A stretch of 64,000 nucleotides of DNA. Origin: an uncultured Roseburia sp. Its GTDB lineage: Bacteria; Bacillota; Clostridia; Lachnospirales; Lachnospiraceae. The translations under genes and the position numbers were made by a program. The first letter of the stretch is position 1. Each line of letters begins with the position of its first letter. Below are positions 25,197 through 33,709 of this stretch, in pieces. The notes beneath the pieces are model-generated. The model searched no databases. It was not told the origin of the DNA and was given only the letters and a program-made list of their open reading frames with translations. Where the stretch lies: positions 62,001 through 126,000 of the forward strand of contig CAJTOI010000002.1 of assembly GCA_910577925.1 (NCBI GenBank), in the 5' to 3' direction.

Positions 25197-25204
25197 GCGG
25201 CTCT
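25178..25204 (+). terminator. Hairpin after the toxin locus
   Basis: AGAGCCGCTTG and CAAGCGGCTCT form an 11-bp stem with a 5-base loop, followed by TTCAC only, so termination would be inefficient. It overlaps the antisense promoter. Confidence 0.45.
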
Positions 25205-25226
25205 TTCACAATCTAATTTCAGATAC

Positions 25227-25266
25227 AAAAAAAAGCCAGAAAGCCTTTAAAATCAAGCTTTCCAGC
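25227..25266 (-). terminator. Terminator of the tRNA-Pro transcript
   Basis: Minus-strand GCTGGAAAGC and GCTTTCTGGC pair over 10 positions with two G-U wobbles and are followed by eight T. It lies 68 bases beyond the tRNA 3 prime end. Confidence 0.75.
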
Positions 25267-25333
25267 GTTCTACACTCCGTTCCGGCCGACGCAAAGCTGA
25301 CGTCCACCGGACGTCATGCGCCCCTGCCAAGAG

Positions 25334-25407
25334 TCGATGCGACAGGATTTGAACCTGCGACCTCTGCGTCCCGAACGCAGCGCTCTACCAAGCTGAGCCA
25401 CGCATCG
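25334..25407 (-). tRNA. tRNA-Pro (anticodon CGG)
   Basis: A 74-nt cloverleaf on the minus strand. The acceptor arms CGATGCG and CGCATCG pair fully, the D arm is GCTCAGCTTGGTAGAGC, the anticodon stem-loop is CTGCG-TTCGGGA-CGCAG with CGG at positions 34-36, and the T arm is GCAGG-TTCAAAT-CCTGT. The discriminator is A and CCA is not encoded. The G after the anticodon (position 37) is typical of proline tRNAs. Confidence 0.95.
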
Positions 25408-25502
25408 TTTTCTCAGGCACGTCCTATCGGAATCGTGCCTAATTATAATAGCATACGTTTTTATATATGTCCAGTCTTTTTTTGAAATTTTTTGTCTTTT
25501 TT

Positions 25503-26873
25503 TTATCGCATTACACCGCGGATCACGATGTCCTTCCATTTCGCATACGGATGGTAGCGCATCGGCAGATCAATCCAGTTATATTTCCGCACGATACTCT
25601 TGCGGTGGCTGAACGTCTCAAAGCCGACTCTGCCGTGATAGCTGCCCATTCCGCTGTGGCCGACGCCGCCGAACCCCATCTCCGAGGTGGCCAGATGTAC
25701 AATCGTATCATTGATACAGCCGCCTCCGAAGGATACGCGGGAAAGCAGCCAGCGCTCCATCCTGATATCCCGGGTAAAGAGATAGCAGGCAAGCGGTTTC
25801 TCAAAACGACGGATAACCGCAAGCAGCTCCTCGCGGCTGCGGAACGTCAGTACCGGCAGTACCGGTCCGAAAATCTCTTCCTGCATAACGGGAGAATCCG
25901 GCGTCACTCCGTCTAAAATCGTGGGCGCAATCCGGAGCGTCTTTCGGTTTCCATAGCCGCCGACGACCGCGTGCTCCCCCTCCGTCAGCCCCATAATCCG
26001 ATCGTAGTGCCTTTCGTTTACGATGCGCGGGTACTCCTCCGCCGCAAGCGGCTGCTCTCCCAGCATCCTGCGGATTTCCCGCTTCATCGCGCGAAGCAGC
26101 GCGTCCTTCACATCCGGGTGCACGAGCAGATAATCCGGCGCCACGCAGGTCTGACCCGCGTTTAAAAGCTTCCCGAAGACAATCCGGCGGGCCGCAAGCC
26201 GGATATTCGCGGTCTTGTCCACAATACAGGGACTTTTTCCGCCGAGTTCCAGTGTCACAGGCGTCAGATGGCGGGATGCCTTCTCCAAGACCAGTTTACC
26301 CACGGACACACTTCCGGTAAAGAAAATATAGTCAAACCGCTCCTCGAGGAGCGCCGCATTTTCCTCCCGGCCGCCCTCCACAACCGCGATATACTCCGGG
26401 GCAAAGCATGCCGCAATCATGTTCCGAAGCACGCGGGACACCTCCGGCGCGTAGGCCGAAGGCTTTAAAACGACACAGTTTCCGGCCGCCGCCGCATTAA
26501 TCAGCGGCTCCAAGCACAGCAGCACCGGATAATTCCACGGCGCCATAACAAGCGTCACCCCGTAGGGCTCTGCCGTTGTAAAACTTTTGGCGTGAAAATT
26601 TGCAGGGCCTGTCTTTATCTCCTCCCTGCACATCCATTCCCCGAGATGGCGGATGCAGTAATTGAGCTCCGCTTTTGTCATGGCAATCTCCGCCATGTAG
26701 CTCTCCGAGGGCGATTTATGCAGGTCCCGGTAAAGCGCCTGCTTGAGCTCAGGCTCATATTTATTCAGCGCCCAACGTATGCGCCGCAGCGTATCCATGC
26801 GCTTTCCGTAGGACAGTGTGGCTCCCGTCGCAAAATATGCACGCTGCCGTTCCACCAGTTTTTTTATCTCCAT
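25503..26873 (-). CDS. Aldehyde dehydrogenase (class 3-like)
   Basis: NAD(P)-dependent aldehyde dehydrogenase of 456 residues from the ATG at 26873 (GGGAGAG upstream). Key blocks: VMAPWNYPVLLCLEPL, FFTGSVSVGKLV (cofactor loop), LELGGKSPCIV with the general-base Glu, and NAGQTCVAPDY with the catalytic Cys. The C-terminal INDTIVHLATSEMGFGGVGHSG and YHGRVGFETFSHRKS place it with the short ALDH3/YwdH group, which oxidises fatty or aromatic aldehydes. It follows the DUF2804 gene by 39 bases and is probably co-transcribed. Confidence 0.93.
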   Translation of the reverse strand: MEIKKLVERQRAYFATGATLSYGKRMDTLRRIRWALNKYEPELKQALYRDLHKSPSESYMAEIAMTKAELNYCIRHLGEWMCREEIKTGPANFHAKSFTTAEPYGVTLVMAPWNYPVLLCLEPLINAAAAGNCVVLKPSAYAPEVSRVLRNMIAACFAPEYIAVVEGGREENAALLEERFDYIFFTGSVSVGKLVLEKASRHLTPVTLELGGKSPCIVDKTANIRLAARRIVFGKLLNAGQTCVAPDYLLVHPDVKDALLRAMKREIRRMLGEQPLAAEEYPRIVNERHYDRIMGLTEGEHAVVGGYGNRKTLRIAPTILDGVTPDSPVMQEEIFGPVLPVLTFRSREELLAVIRRFEKPLACYLFTRDIRMERWLLSRVSFGGGCINDTIVHLATSEMGFGGVGHSGMGSYHGRVGFETFSHRKSIVRKYNWIDLPMRYHPYAKWKDIVIRGVMR

Positions 26874-26912
26874 AGTTCTCTCCCATCTCACCGCATCGAC
26901 GCGGGTGTTTGA

Positions 26913-27938
26913 TCAATAGCGATTGTGCACGCGCTCCGCAAAGCACATCACGTCCCGGATCTCAAGACGTGCGCCATCGTCAAGAACCGCCGTGCCGCTC
27001 ATTCTTCCGAATACCTGATGCTGGTCCGACAAAATGACCTTGCAGTCAAGCTTTGCGGCCCGGTCAATGACCGGTATAAAATCCATCTCAAACCGCTTAT
27101 CATCCGACGTGATTTTCCACGGCCTGCAGTAATCCTCCTCCGGGATATGGAACTTCACCTCGTCGAGCTTGTGCGCCCTTCCGTCATAAAAAATCACGTT
27201 CTCCGTGGCTGCCCGCGTATTTCCGAACCCGTAGCCCAGATTAAATCCGAAATTCTTCCCGCCGATGTCGCAGTTCCCGGAGCCCCAGTACCAGACATTG
27301 TCGTAGGTCCACACGCCCCGTCCCCAGTCAAGCGTCCCGAAATCCGTATCGGGACAGAATTCATAGCGCTTCCCTCCGTAGCAGACATACCCCTCCGCCC
27401 GCATACAGTTGATCTTCTGATTATAATAAAAGCAGCCCTTTTTGTCCCAGGGCGTTGCGATCACCATTGTGTCCATCGGCGGCTGCCTCAGATAAATGTC
27501 ACAGGAAAAATCCTTATCCCCATGAAAACGCTTAAAGCTGCATCGGATACGCCTGCCGCCTTTTTCTACCGAAAACCGCATCGCAAGGCGCCGGCTCTCA
27601 TACACTGTATTCCCCACGGACGAGCTTTTCGGCAGATGCAGCTTTCCCATCGGAAACGCATCCAGTATGGTTTCCGTGTGCTCCCACGGCTGTGTGAAAT
27701 CCAGAAACGATACCGACTGCAGCCCCACATACCCGTCGTCCGATATCGTAAACGCCGCGGCAAACTCTTTATTCAACACCAAATAATAATCCCACTCTTT
27801 AATGCGGAACTTCGGCGCCCTGACTGCGCCCCGTTCATAAGTCCAAAGCTGCCTTCTTCCCCATCCCGGCTCCGCGATATTCCCCCGGGCGTCTAAAAGC
27901 TTCTGTTCCCGTAATACCTCATGATTGCGATTCGCCAT
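26913..27938 (-). CDS. DUF2804 family protein
   Basis: A 341-residue protein of the DUF2804 family, rich in aromatic residues and beta strands, for example KEWDYYLVLNKEFAAAFTI, GRGVWTYDNVWYWGSG and NFGFNLGYGFGNT. Distant similarity of this family to lipocalin-like/hydroxyneurosporene synthase-like folds has been noted, but no reaction is known. There is no signal peptide. GGAGGGGGC precedes the ATG, and a minus-strand TATAAT (27963-27968) with TTTTGA 17 bases upstream provides a promoter, divergent from the SDR gene. Pairing with aldehyde dehydrogenase suggests lipid or aldehyde metabolism, as inference. Confidence 0.85.
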   Translation of the reverse strand: MANRNHEVLREQKLLDARGNIAEPGWGRRQLWTYERGAVRAPKFRIKEWDYYLVLNKEFAAAFTISDDGYVGLQSVSFLDFTQPWEHTETILDAFPMGKLHLPKSSSVGNTVYESRRLAMRFSVEKGGRRIRCSFKRFHGDKDFSCDIYLRQPPMDTMVIATPWDKKGCFYYNQKINCMRAEGYVCYGGKRYEFCPDTDFGTLDWGRGVWTYDNVWYWGSGNCDIGGKNFGFNLGYGFGNTRAATENVIFYDGRAHKLDEVKFHIPEEDYCRPWKITSDDKRFEMDFIPVIDRAAKLDCKVILSDQHQVFGRMSGTAVLDDGARLEIRDVMCFAERVHNRY

Positions 27939-28004
27939 ATGCCCCCTCCTTCCTTTCTTCTAATTATACCCCTTTCTCTGCTTTTTCAAAAGCGGTTTCT
28001 ATGG

Positions 28005-28010
28005 TATAAT
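28005..28010 (+). promoter_or_regulatory. -10 box of the SDR gene
   Basis: TGGTATAAT is an extended -10 lying 30 bases ahead of the SDR ATG; the divergent DUF2804 promoter is 40 bases away. Confidence 0.5.
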
Positions 28011-28040
28011 TGGGAACACAAAAAAGAGGAGGTACTTTTC

Positions 28041-28772
28041 ATGAACAAAACGGTCCTCGTCACCGGGGCTTCCCGCGGCATCGGGCGTTCCATTGCCTCG
28101 GCGTTTGCAGCGGCCGGCTGTCGGCTGGTTATCACCTGCGCAAGCTCGGGCCCCCGTCTTTTAGAGTTCCGGCAAAAACTGGATGAGACCTATCATACCC
28201 CGGTCCTCGCCAGCATCGGCGACATCTCGGATTACGCCTATGTAGAACGGCTGTTTTCCGAGATATCCGCCGTCTTCGGCGGCGTCGACATCTTAATCAA
28301 CAATGCGGGGATTTCTCACATCGGCCTGCTGAGCGACATGGATATCGCCGCATGGAACCGCATACTCGGAACAAACCTGACCTCCGTGTTCTTTACCTGC
28401 AAACTGGCAATCCCGTATATGCTGCAGCGCAAATCCGGAAAAATCATCAATATTTCTTCCGTGTGGGGCAGTGTCGGGGCCTCCTGTGAGGTTGCCTACT
28501 CGGCCTCAAAAGGCGGCGTCAATGCATTTACCAGGGCACTCGCCAAGGAGCTGGCCCCCAGCAATATCCAGGTCAATGCCATTGCCTGCGGCATGATTGA
28601 CACCCGGATGAATGACTGTTTTTCGGAGGAGGAACGGCTTGCCCTCGCGGAAGAGATTCCCTCCGGGCGCTTCGGCACGCCGGAGGAAGTCGCCGCCCTG
28701 GCCCTGCAGCTGTGCACCGCAAACGACTACCTGACCGGTCAGATTATCACGCTGGACGGCGGCTGGATCTAA
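28041..28772 (+). CDS. Short-chain dehydrogenase/reductase (FabG-like)
   Basis: Classical SDR of 243 residues. The cofactor motif is VLVTGASRGIGRSIA (TGxxxGxG), followed by ILINNAGISHIG, the catalytic Ser in IINISSVWGSVGASCEVAY and the Tyr-x-x-x-Lys in YSASKGG. The C-terminus YLTGQIITLDGGWI is characteristic of FabG-like 3-oxoacyl reductases. NADP preference is suggested by SRGIGR. The real ATG has AGGAGG 9 bases upstream; readings further upstream are non-coding. It stands alone, so a role in fatty acid synthesis is only one option among many SDR functions. Confidence 0.9.
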   Translation: MNKTVLVTGASRGIGRSIASAFAAAGCRLVITCASSGPRLLEFRQKLDETYHTPVLASIGDISDYAYVERLFSEISAVFGGVDILINNAGISHIGLLSDMDIAAWNRILGTNLTSVFFTCKLAIPYMLQRKSGKIINISSVWGSVGASCEVAYSASKGGVNAFTRALAKELAPSNIQVNAIACGMIDTRMNDCFSEEERLALAEEIPSGRFGTPEEVAALALQLCTANDYLTGQIITLDGGWI

Positions 28773-28791
28773 ACGGCGCATTCCGCATACC

Positions 28792-28830
28792 AAAAGAGAC
28801 CGCACAGATTAAATCTGTACGGTCTTTTCT
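28792..28830. terminator. Bidirectional terminator between SDR and glgX
   Basis: AAAAGAGACCG-ACAGATT pairs with AATCTGT-CGGTCTTTT with one bulged base on each side. It serves both convergent genes, and the TAA stop of the debranching enzyme lies inside the hairpin. Confidence 0.85.
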
Positions 28831-31019
28831 TCTCCCGGCGTCTGCGCGCCCTGCGTCTCCAAACGCACCTGCGCTTCGGCAGACTGCTCCGGTTCCGCCG
28901 GTTTTATCGGCTCCGCCACCAGTACGATAACGGTACGCGCCGGCACGCGGACTGTTTTTCTGTAATAAAATTCGGTCTGTGCCTCCACATCCATGCCGTC
29001 GCGGTATTCCGCATTCGTGTTTACATACACATGCCATTCGAGTCCGTTTGACAGCTCCGGCAGCTGCATCACAAGCGGCTCCCAGTAGGTATTTGCACAG
29101 TAAAATATAATGTCGTCGCGGGTATCCGCGTCATCCCTTCCCGCGTACATCACACCGATCAGCCGCGTATTGTTGTCAACGCTGCCGTTCCATGCCGAAC
29201 CGTTGTGAATGCTGATTTCCGGCAGTGAGCTGCCGGCATTCTTTGTGGTTCGCCTCAGAATCGGATAGCGCTTGCGGAACGCGATCATACTGCGCACGAA
29301 ATCGTGAATCTCCCGATACTGCTCCAGTCTGTTCCAGTCGATCCATGAGATAATATTATCCTGACAATAGGCGTTGTTATTTCCGAACTGGGTGTTGCAG
29401 AACTCGTCGCCGGCGAGAAACATCGCCGGTCCGCGGCTGCACAGCAGCGTGGCAAACGCATTTTTTATCATCCGCCGTCTGAGCCGCTCCACCTCGGGGT
29501 CGTCCGTCTCTCCCTCCACACCGCAATTCCAGCTGTTCCCGTTATTGTCGCCGTCGGTGTTATTCCAGCCGTTCTTTTCGTTGTGCTTCATATTGTATGC
29601 ATAGAGATCATACAGCGTAAATCCGTCATGGCAGGTCAGGAAATTCACCGAGGCCGCAATGCCGCGGTCTTCCGGATTATACAGATCTCTCGAACCGGTA
29701 ATGCGGGTAATCGCCGTTCCGGCCATCCCCTCGTCTCCCTTCAGGAAGCGGCGCATATCGTCCCGGTACCGCCCGTTCCACTCCGCCCAGCGCCGGTACG
29801 CCGGGAAACTTCCCACCTGGTACAGACCGCCCGCATCCCAGGCCTCGGCAATCAGCTTCACCTTCCCAAGCACCGGGTCACAGGCAATTTCCTGCAGGAT
29901 CGGCGGGTCCGACATCGGCGCTCCGTGCTGATCCCTCGTCAGAATCGACGCGAGATCAAACCGGAAACCGTCCACGCGGTAGGAAGTCACCCAATACCGC
30001 AGACAGTCAATGATAAACTTGCGCATGGCGGGATGATTGCAGTTGACCGCGTTCCCGCATCCGCTGAAATTATAGTAGTATCCGTCCGGCGTCAGAATGT
30101 AATAGATGTTATTGTCGATTCCCTTAAAAGAGAAGATCGGTCCGTCCTCGTTTCCCTCGGCGGTATGGTTAAACACCACATCGAGAATAATCTCGATTCC
30201 GTTCTCTTTCAGTTCGCAGATCAGATCTTTGAGCTCCTCTCCCTCGTGGTTGTGCTCGACCACGGAAGAATAGCTGGTGTTCGGCGCAAAGAAGCAAACG
30301 GTATTATACCCCCAGTAATTGTAAAGGCGCTCCCCGTCAACGACACGGTCGCTTTCCATCTCGTCAAACTCAAAAATCGGCATCAGCTCCACAGCCGTCA
30401 CGCCCAGATCCTTCAAATAAGGAATCTTTTCCCGGATTCCGGCAAAAGTCCCTCCCGCCTGCACGCCGGATGACGCGTCCTTTGTAAAGCCCCGGACATG
30501 CATCTCATAGATAATCATATCCTCGGTCGGGCTCTCCAGCTGTTTGATGTTTCCCCAGTCAAAGTTATTTTCAACGACCCTCGCATGATAGACCAGGCTC
30601 TCGCCGCCCTCCGGCCGCTCTCCCCACTCCCGCTGCCCGGTCACGGCTTTGGCGTACGGGTCCAGGAGAATATTGTCTTTGTTAAAAAGCAGTCCTTTTG
30701 ATTTGTCGTACACTCCGTCCAGCTGAAACGCATACTCAAAATCCGCCACATCCAAATCAAACACAAGCATCGAATACGTATTCCCGATGCGGTATGAATC
30801 CGGATAAGGCAATCTCGCAAAAGGTTCCTTCTCCTGCGGCCGAAACAGCAGCAGCGTACAACCGGTCGCCCCTGCCGAATGAATCGTGAAGCTGACGCCA
30901 TTCCCCGTAATACACGCTCCATCCATATTATAATAACCGGGCCGTACCTTAAAACCTGCTATCTCATCCAGCGGCTGCAGTTTTGTTCCGCGCTTTTGAC
31001 GATGCTGCACCAACGTCAT
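28809..31019 (-). CDS. glgX: Glycogen debranching enzyme (GlgX/isoamylase type)
   Basis: GH13 alpha-1,6-glucosidase of 736 residues acting on glycogen or limit dextrins. An N-terminal CBM48 (about 20-130, with FKVRPGYY and the GVSFTIHSAGATGCTLLLF strand) precedes a TIM barrel. Catalytic blocks are VVFNHTAEGNEDGP, YRVDGFRFDLASIL (nucleophile Asp), VKLIAEAWDAGG (acid Glu) and NFLTCHDGFTLYDL (third Asp). The C-terminal beta domain ends with VRVPARTVIVLV and a low-complexity Glu-rich tail of about 35 residues. GGAGG precedes the ATG. No other glycogen gene is in the window. Confidence 0.93.
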   Translation of the reverse strand: MTLVQHRQKRGTKLQPLDEIAGFKVRPGYYNMDGACITGNGVSFTIHSAGATGCTLLLFRPQEKEPFARLPYPDSYRIGNTYSMLVFDLDVADFEYAFQLDGVYDKSKGLLFNKDNILLDPYAKAVTGQREWGERPEGGESLVYHARVVENNFDWGNIKQLESPTEDMIIYEMHVRGFTKDASSGVQAGGTFAGIREKIPYLKDLGVTAVELMPIFEFDEMESDRVVDGERLYNYWGYNTVCFFAPNTSYSSVVEHNHEGEELKDLICELKENGIEIILDVVFNHTAEGNEDGPIFSFKGIDNNIYYILTPDGYYYNFSGCGNAVNCNHPAMRKFIIDCLRYWVTSYRVDGFRFDLASILTRDQHGAPMSDPPILQEIACDPVLGKVKLIAEAWDAGGLYQVGSFPAYRRWAEWNGRYRDDMRRFLKGDEGMAGTAITRITGSRDLYNPEDRGIAASVNFLTCHDGFTLYDLYAYNMKHNEKNGWNNTDGDNNGNSWNCGVEGETDDPEVERLRRRMIKNAFATLLCSRGPAMFLAGDEFCNTQFGNNNAYCQDNIISWIDWNRLEQYREIHDFVRSMIAFRKRYPILRRTTKNAGSSLPEISIHNGSAWNGSVDNNTRLIGVMYAGRDDADTRDDIIFYCANTYWEPLVMQLPELSNGLEWHVYVNTNAEYRDGMDVEAQTEFYYRKTVRVPARTVIVLVAEPIKPAEPEQSAEAQVRLETQGAQTPGEEKTVQI

Positions 31020-31175
31020 ACCTTATCCTCCATTTCATGTCAGTCTTTTACCCTCAGCAGACCGAGGGAACGTCTGTCCCCCGGCAAACTGAGGGTATCA
31101 TATGCTGTATTATAATCGCTCTCACGTGCTTTTTCAACCTACATGTCGTTTTAACTGCAATTTTTCTTCTTCCGC

Positions 31176-31204
31176 TTGTACTTTCAACCTGAAAAAAGTA
31201 TAAT
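31176..31204 (+). promoter_or_regulatory. Promoter of the flavin reductase gene
   Basis: TTGTAC (31176-31181) and TATAAT (31199-31204) with a 17-base spacer; the ATG is 51 bases beyond. Confidence 0.7.
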
Positions 31205-31254
31205 ATTTTCAGGAAATCCGCAACAAAAAAATACAGTTAAAGGAGCACTTGCCT

Positions 31255-31761
31255 ATGCATACATTTCAACCGATGCCAACAGATGTACTGGAGTTTAATC
31301 CATTCACAAAATTCGGAAAAGACTGGGCGCTTGTCACAGCCGGCACAAAAGAAAAAGCAAATCCCATGACAATCAGCTGGGGCGGTGTCGGTGTCATATG
31401 GGGCAAAAACGCCGCCTATATCTTTATCCGGGATTCCCGCTACACCAAGGAACTTCTCGACAAAAACGACTTTTTTTCCATCAGCTTTCTGCCGTCGCAG
31501 TACCGCGAGGCACTGGCCTACTGCGGTTCTTTTTCCGGACGCGGCAATGACAAATTCGAGAAAGCCGGTATCACTCCCACATTCCGCCACGGAATCCCCT
31601 ATGTGGACGAGGGCAACTTTATCCTTCTCTGCCAGAAAATGGCGGCCGCAAGGCTTACCGAGGAGATGTTCCTCACCCCGGATATAGGGAAAAAATGGTA
31701 TGCAAACGGTGACATGCACACAATGTATATCGCCGAAATCATAGATATTCTTGCACGTTGA
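31255..31761 (+). CDS. Flavin reductase family protein
   Basis: FMN-binding split-barrel protein of 168 residues. The sequence WALVTAGTKEKANPMTISWG is the family's flavin phosphate/ribityl-binding segment, followed by AYIFIRDSRYTKELLDKND. Such proteins reduce flavins with NAD(P)H or serve as flavoredoxins; the partner is unknown. AAAGGAG lies 9 bases ahead of the ATG chosen. It stands alone with its own promoter. Confidence 0.88.
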   Translation: MHTFQPMPTDVLEFNPFTKFGKDWALVTAGTKEKANPMTISWGGVGVIWGKNAAYIFIRDSRYTKELLDKNDFFSISFLPSQYREALAYCGSFSGRGNDKFEKAGITPTFRHGIPYVDEGNFILLCQKMAAARLTEEMFLTPDIGKKWYANGDMHTMYIAEIIDILAR

Positions 31762-31844
31762 TTCCGTAATATTATTTGTATCTTTCGGGAAATAATGTTA
31801 GAATAGCAAAGAAATCAAAAACTGTTCACAAGGAGGACCTGCTC

Positions 31845-31997
31845 ATGGGCGAAAAAATATATAAGGTCATGGGCGCCGCAGGCGCCACAAGCCTCTCTGT
31901 CGGTATCTGCGTGTTGACGGGCGGAATCACTGCAGGCGTGCTTTTGATCGTGCACGGTGCAAGGCTACTGAAGCACAAATCTAAAATCATGTTTTAA
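31845..31997 (+). CDS. Small hydrophobic protein, unknown function
   Basis: A 50-residue protein starting MGEKIYKVMGAAGATSLSVG and ending in a basic tail KHKSKIMF. One or two short hydrophobic stretches rich in Gly, Ala, Val and Leu suggest a membrane hairpin. AAGGAGGACC sits 8 bases ahead of the ATG, a strong sign that it is translated. It follows the flavin reductase by 83 bases and may be co-transcribed or use the TAGAAT at about 31800. I do not recognise a named family. Confidence 0.65.
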   Translation: MGEKIYKVMGAAGATSLSVGICVLTGGITAGVLLIVHGARLLKHKSKIMF

Positions 31998-32011
31998 CAA
32001 TTCGGTGCATT

Positions 32012-32032
32012 GCGGTGCAATGGCTGCACCGC
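32012..32032 (+). terminator. Hairpin after the small membrane gene
   Basis: GCGGTGCA and TGCACCGC enclose ATGGC. The T-run after it is poor (ATCGGCCGCTGTTTT), so it is only a candidate terminator. Confidence 0.4.
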
Positions 32033-32077
32033 ATCGGCCGCTGTTTTCCAAACTTTTTTCCCGCACTCTGTTCGGCG

Positions 32078-32968
32078 CTATCTGTCGTACTCCTCCAGAA
32101 AGTGATGTTTCACCCCGTCTTTCTTGTAGGCAATCACCGTCGCAAGGTTTACATTTTCCACACTTCGAAAGATATTCTTCTCAATGTACGGGTTCTTTTT
32201 CCGAAGCTCTCGTATCAGTCCCTTTACCTCGGCGCGCATCGAGCCTTTTTCCTCTTCGGAGCGGGTCGCGCAGCGCTCGGTAAAGCGGCAGGCACAGCGG
32301 ATGAACTCCAGATGATTGTAATTCATCCAGCGGATGATATCCTCCTCCCGCACCAGATACAGCGGGCGGATCAGCTCCATCCCCGGAAAATTTGTACTGT
32401 GGAGCTTCGGCATCATCGTCTGAATCTGCGCCCCGTAGAGCATCCCCATAACAATCGTCTCGATCACGTCGTCAAAATGATGTCCCAGCGCAATCTTATT
32501 GCAGCCAAGCTCTCTCGCCTTGCTGTAGAGATGTCCCCTCCGCATGCGCGCGCACAGATAGCAGGGAGAGTCTCCCTCATCCGCCACAATGTCAAAAATC
32601 TCCGATGAAAAGACGGTCACCGGCACATTTAAAAGCGCCGCATTATCCAGAATCATCCGGTAATTCCTCTCATTATAGCCCGGATTCATCACGAGGAACA
32701 CCACCTCAAAATTTTTCTTTCCGTGGCGCTCTAGCTCCTGAAAGAGTTTTGCCATCAGCATGGAGTCCTTGCCTCCGGAGATACAGACCGCAATCCGGTC
32801 CCCGTCCCGGATCAGCTCATACTCGTTGACGGCGCGCGTAAATTTGCGCCAGATTTCCTTGCGGAACTTTTTGACAATGCTGCGCTCCGCCTCCCTGGCT
32901 GCATCCGCGCGGTCCGCCCCGATCTCCTCCGCAGAAATCTCCGACGCTTTTTCTATAATGTCCGACAT
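32078..32968 (-). CDS. TtcA-family tRNA thiolation protein
   Basis: PP-loop ATPase of 296 residues that resembles TtcA, which makes 2-thiocytidine in tRNA. The ATP-binding loop is VCISGGKDSMLMA (about 60-72), and the thiolation Cys pair is SPCYLCARMRRGHLY (about 135-150), with ALGHHFDDVIET next. Iron-sulfur-dependent thiolation is expected for the family; the exact target in Clostridia is less certain. Its start overlaps the end of tcdA by 16 bases and GGAGG lies upstream, so it is the last gene of a nadA-tcdA-ttcA unit. Confidence 0.87.
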   Translation of the reverse strand: MSDIIEKASEISAEEIGADRADAAREAERSIVKKFRKEIWRKFTRAVNEYELIRDGDRIAVCISGGKDSMLMAKLFQELERHGKKNFEVVFLVMNPGYNERNYRMILDNAALLNVPVTVFSSEIFDIVADEGDSPCYLCARMRRGHLYSKARELGCNKIALGHHFDDVIETIVMGMLYGAQIQTMMPKLHSTNFPGMELIRPLYLVREEDIIRWMNYNHLEFIRCACRFTERCATRSEEEKGSMRAEVKGLIRELRKKNPYIEKNIFRSVENVNLATVIAYKKDGVKHHFLEEYDR

Positions 32969-33666
32969 AAATCCCTTACAACCTCCGAAGCAATGATAAG
33001 TCCCGCCACCGACGGCACGAATGCGAGAGAACCGGGCGTCTGTCTCCGCCCGTCCGTCTCCGTTCCCGTCGCAGGCACAAGCGGCGTTTCCTTTGAATAA
33101 ACCACCTTCAATCCCCGGACGCCGCGCTTTTTGAGCTCCCGCCGCATCACACGCGCCAGCGGACAGACCGAAGTCTCATAGATATCCGCAACCTCAAACC
33201 GCGTCGGGTCCTGCTTGTTTCCGGCCCCCATGCAGCTGATAATCGGTGTGCCGGCCTCTCCCGCCTGCAGCGCCAGCGCCAGCTTCGCGGTCACGGTATC
33301 CACGGCATCCACAACATAATCGTATTCCCCGAAATCAAATTCCTGTCTGTTTTCCGGCAGGTAAAAGCAAGGGTGCGCCGTCACCGCACAGGCCGGGTTA
33401 ATCTCGGCAATGCGCTCCCGCATAACATCGATTTTATACCTCCCAATCGTCTTATGCGTGGCAATAATCTGGCGATTTATATTTGATATCGCTACTTTAT
33501 CGTGATCAATAAGGTCAATCGCCCCGACGCCGGTGCGCGCGAGTGCCTCCACGGCATAGCCGCCCACGCCGCCCACGCCGAATACCGCGACGCGGGACGC
33601 TGCAAGCCGTTCCGACGCCTCTTTTCCCAGCAGCAATTCCGTTCGTGAAAATTCGCTTTCTGTCAT
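32953..33666 (-). CDS. tcdA: tRNA threonylcarbamoyladenosine dehydratase (TcdA/CsdL)
   Basis: E1-like ThiF/MoeB-fold enzyme of 237 residues that cyclises t6A at position 37 of tRNA. The nucleotide loop VAVFGVGGVGGYAVEALART, the Arg/Asp pair in LIDHDKVAISNINRQ and the catalytic-Cys loop ISCMGAGNKQDPTRFEV match TcdA; the C-terminus has SLAFVPSVAGLIIASEVV. The ATG at 33666 is used because GGAG lies 6 bases ahead; the TTG at 33678 has none. It begins 43 bases after nadA. Confidence 0.88.
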   Translation of the reverse strand: MTESEFSRTELLLGKEASERLAASRVAVFGVGGVGGYAVEALARTGVGAIDLIDHDKVAISNINRQIIATHKTIGRYKIDVMRERIAEINPACAVTAHPCFYLPENRQEFDFGEYDYVVDAVDTVTAKLALALQAGEAGTPIISCMGAGNKQDPTRFEVADIYETSVCPLARVMRRELKKRGVRGLKVVYSKETPLVPATGTETDGRRQTPGSLAFVPSVAGLIIASEVVRDLCRTL

Positions 33667-33709
33667 AGGTTTCTCCAATTATCTGCCGCTTTCACGTCAA
33701 TTATACGGC

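Noticed and set aside
25186..25485. A 99-codon plus-strand frame spanning the tRNA-Pro region
   Set aside because: It runs straight through the reverse complement of the tRNA and its terminator; not a protein gene.
26925..27896. A 323-codon plus-strand frame opposite the DUF2804 gene
   Set aside because: Shadow of a conserved gene on the other strand; no motif, no ribosome binding site.
29583..30473. A 296-codon plus-strand frame inside glgX
   Set aside because: Antisense to conserved GH13 catalytic blocks, so it is a shadow.
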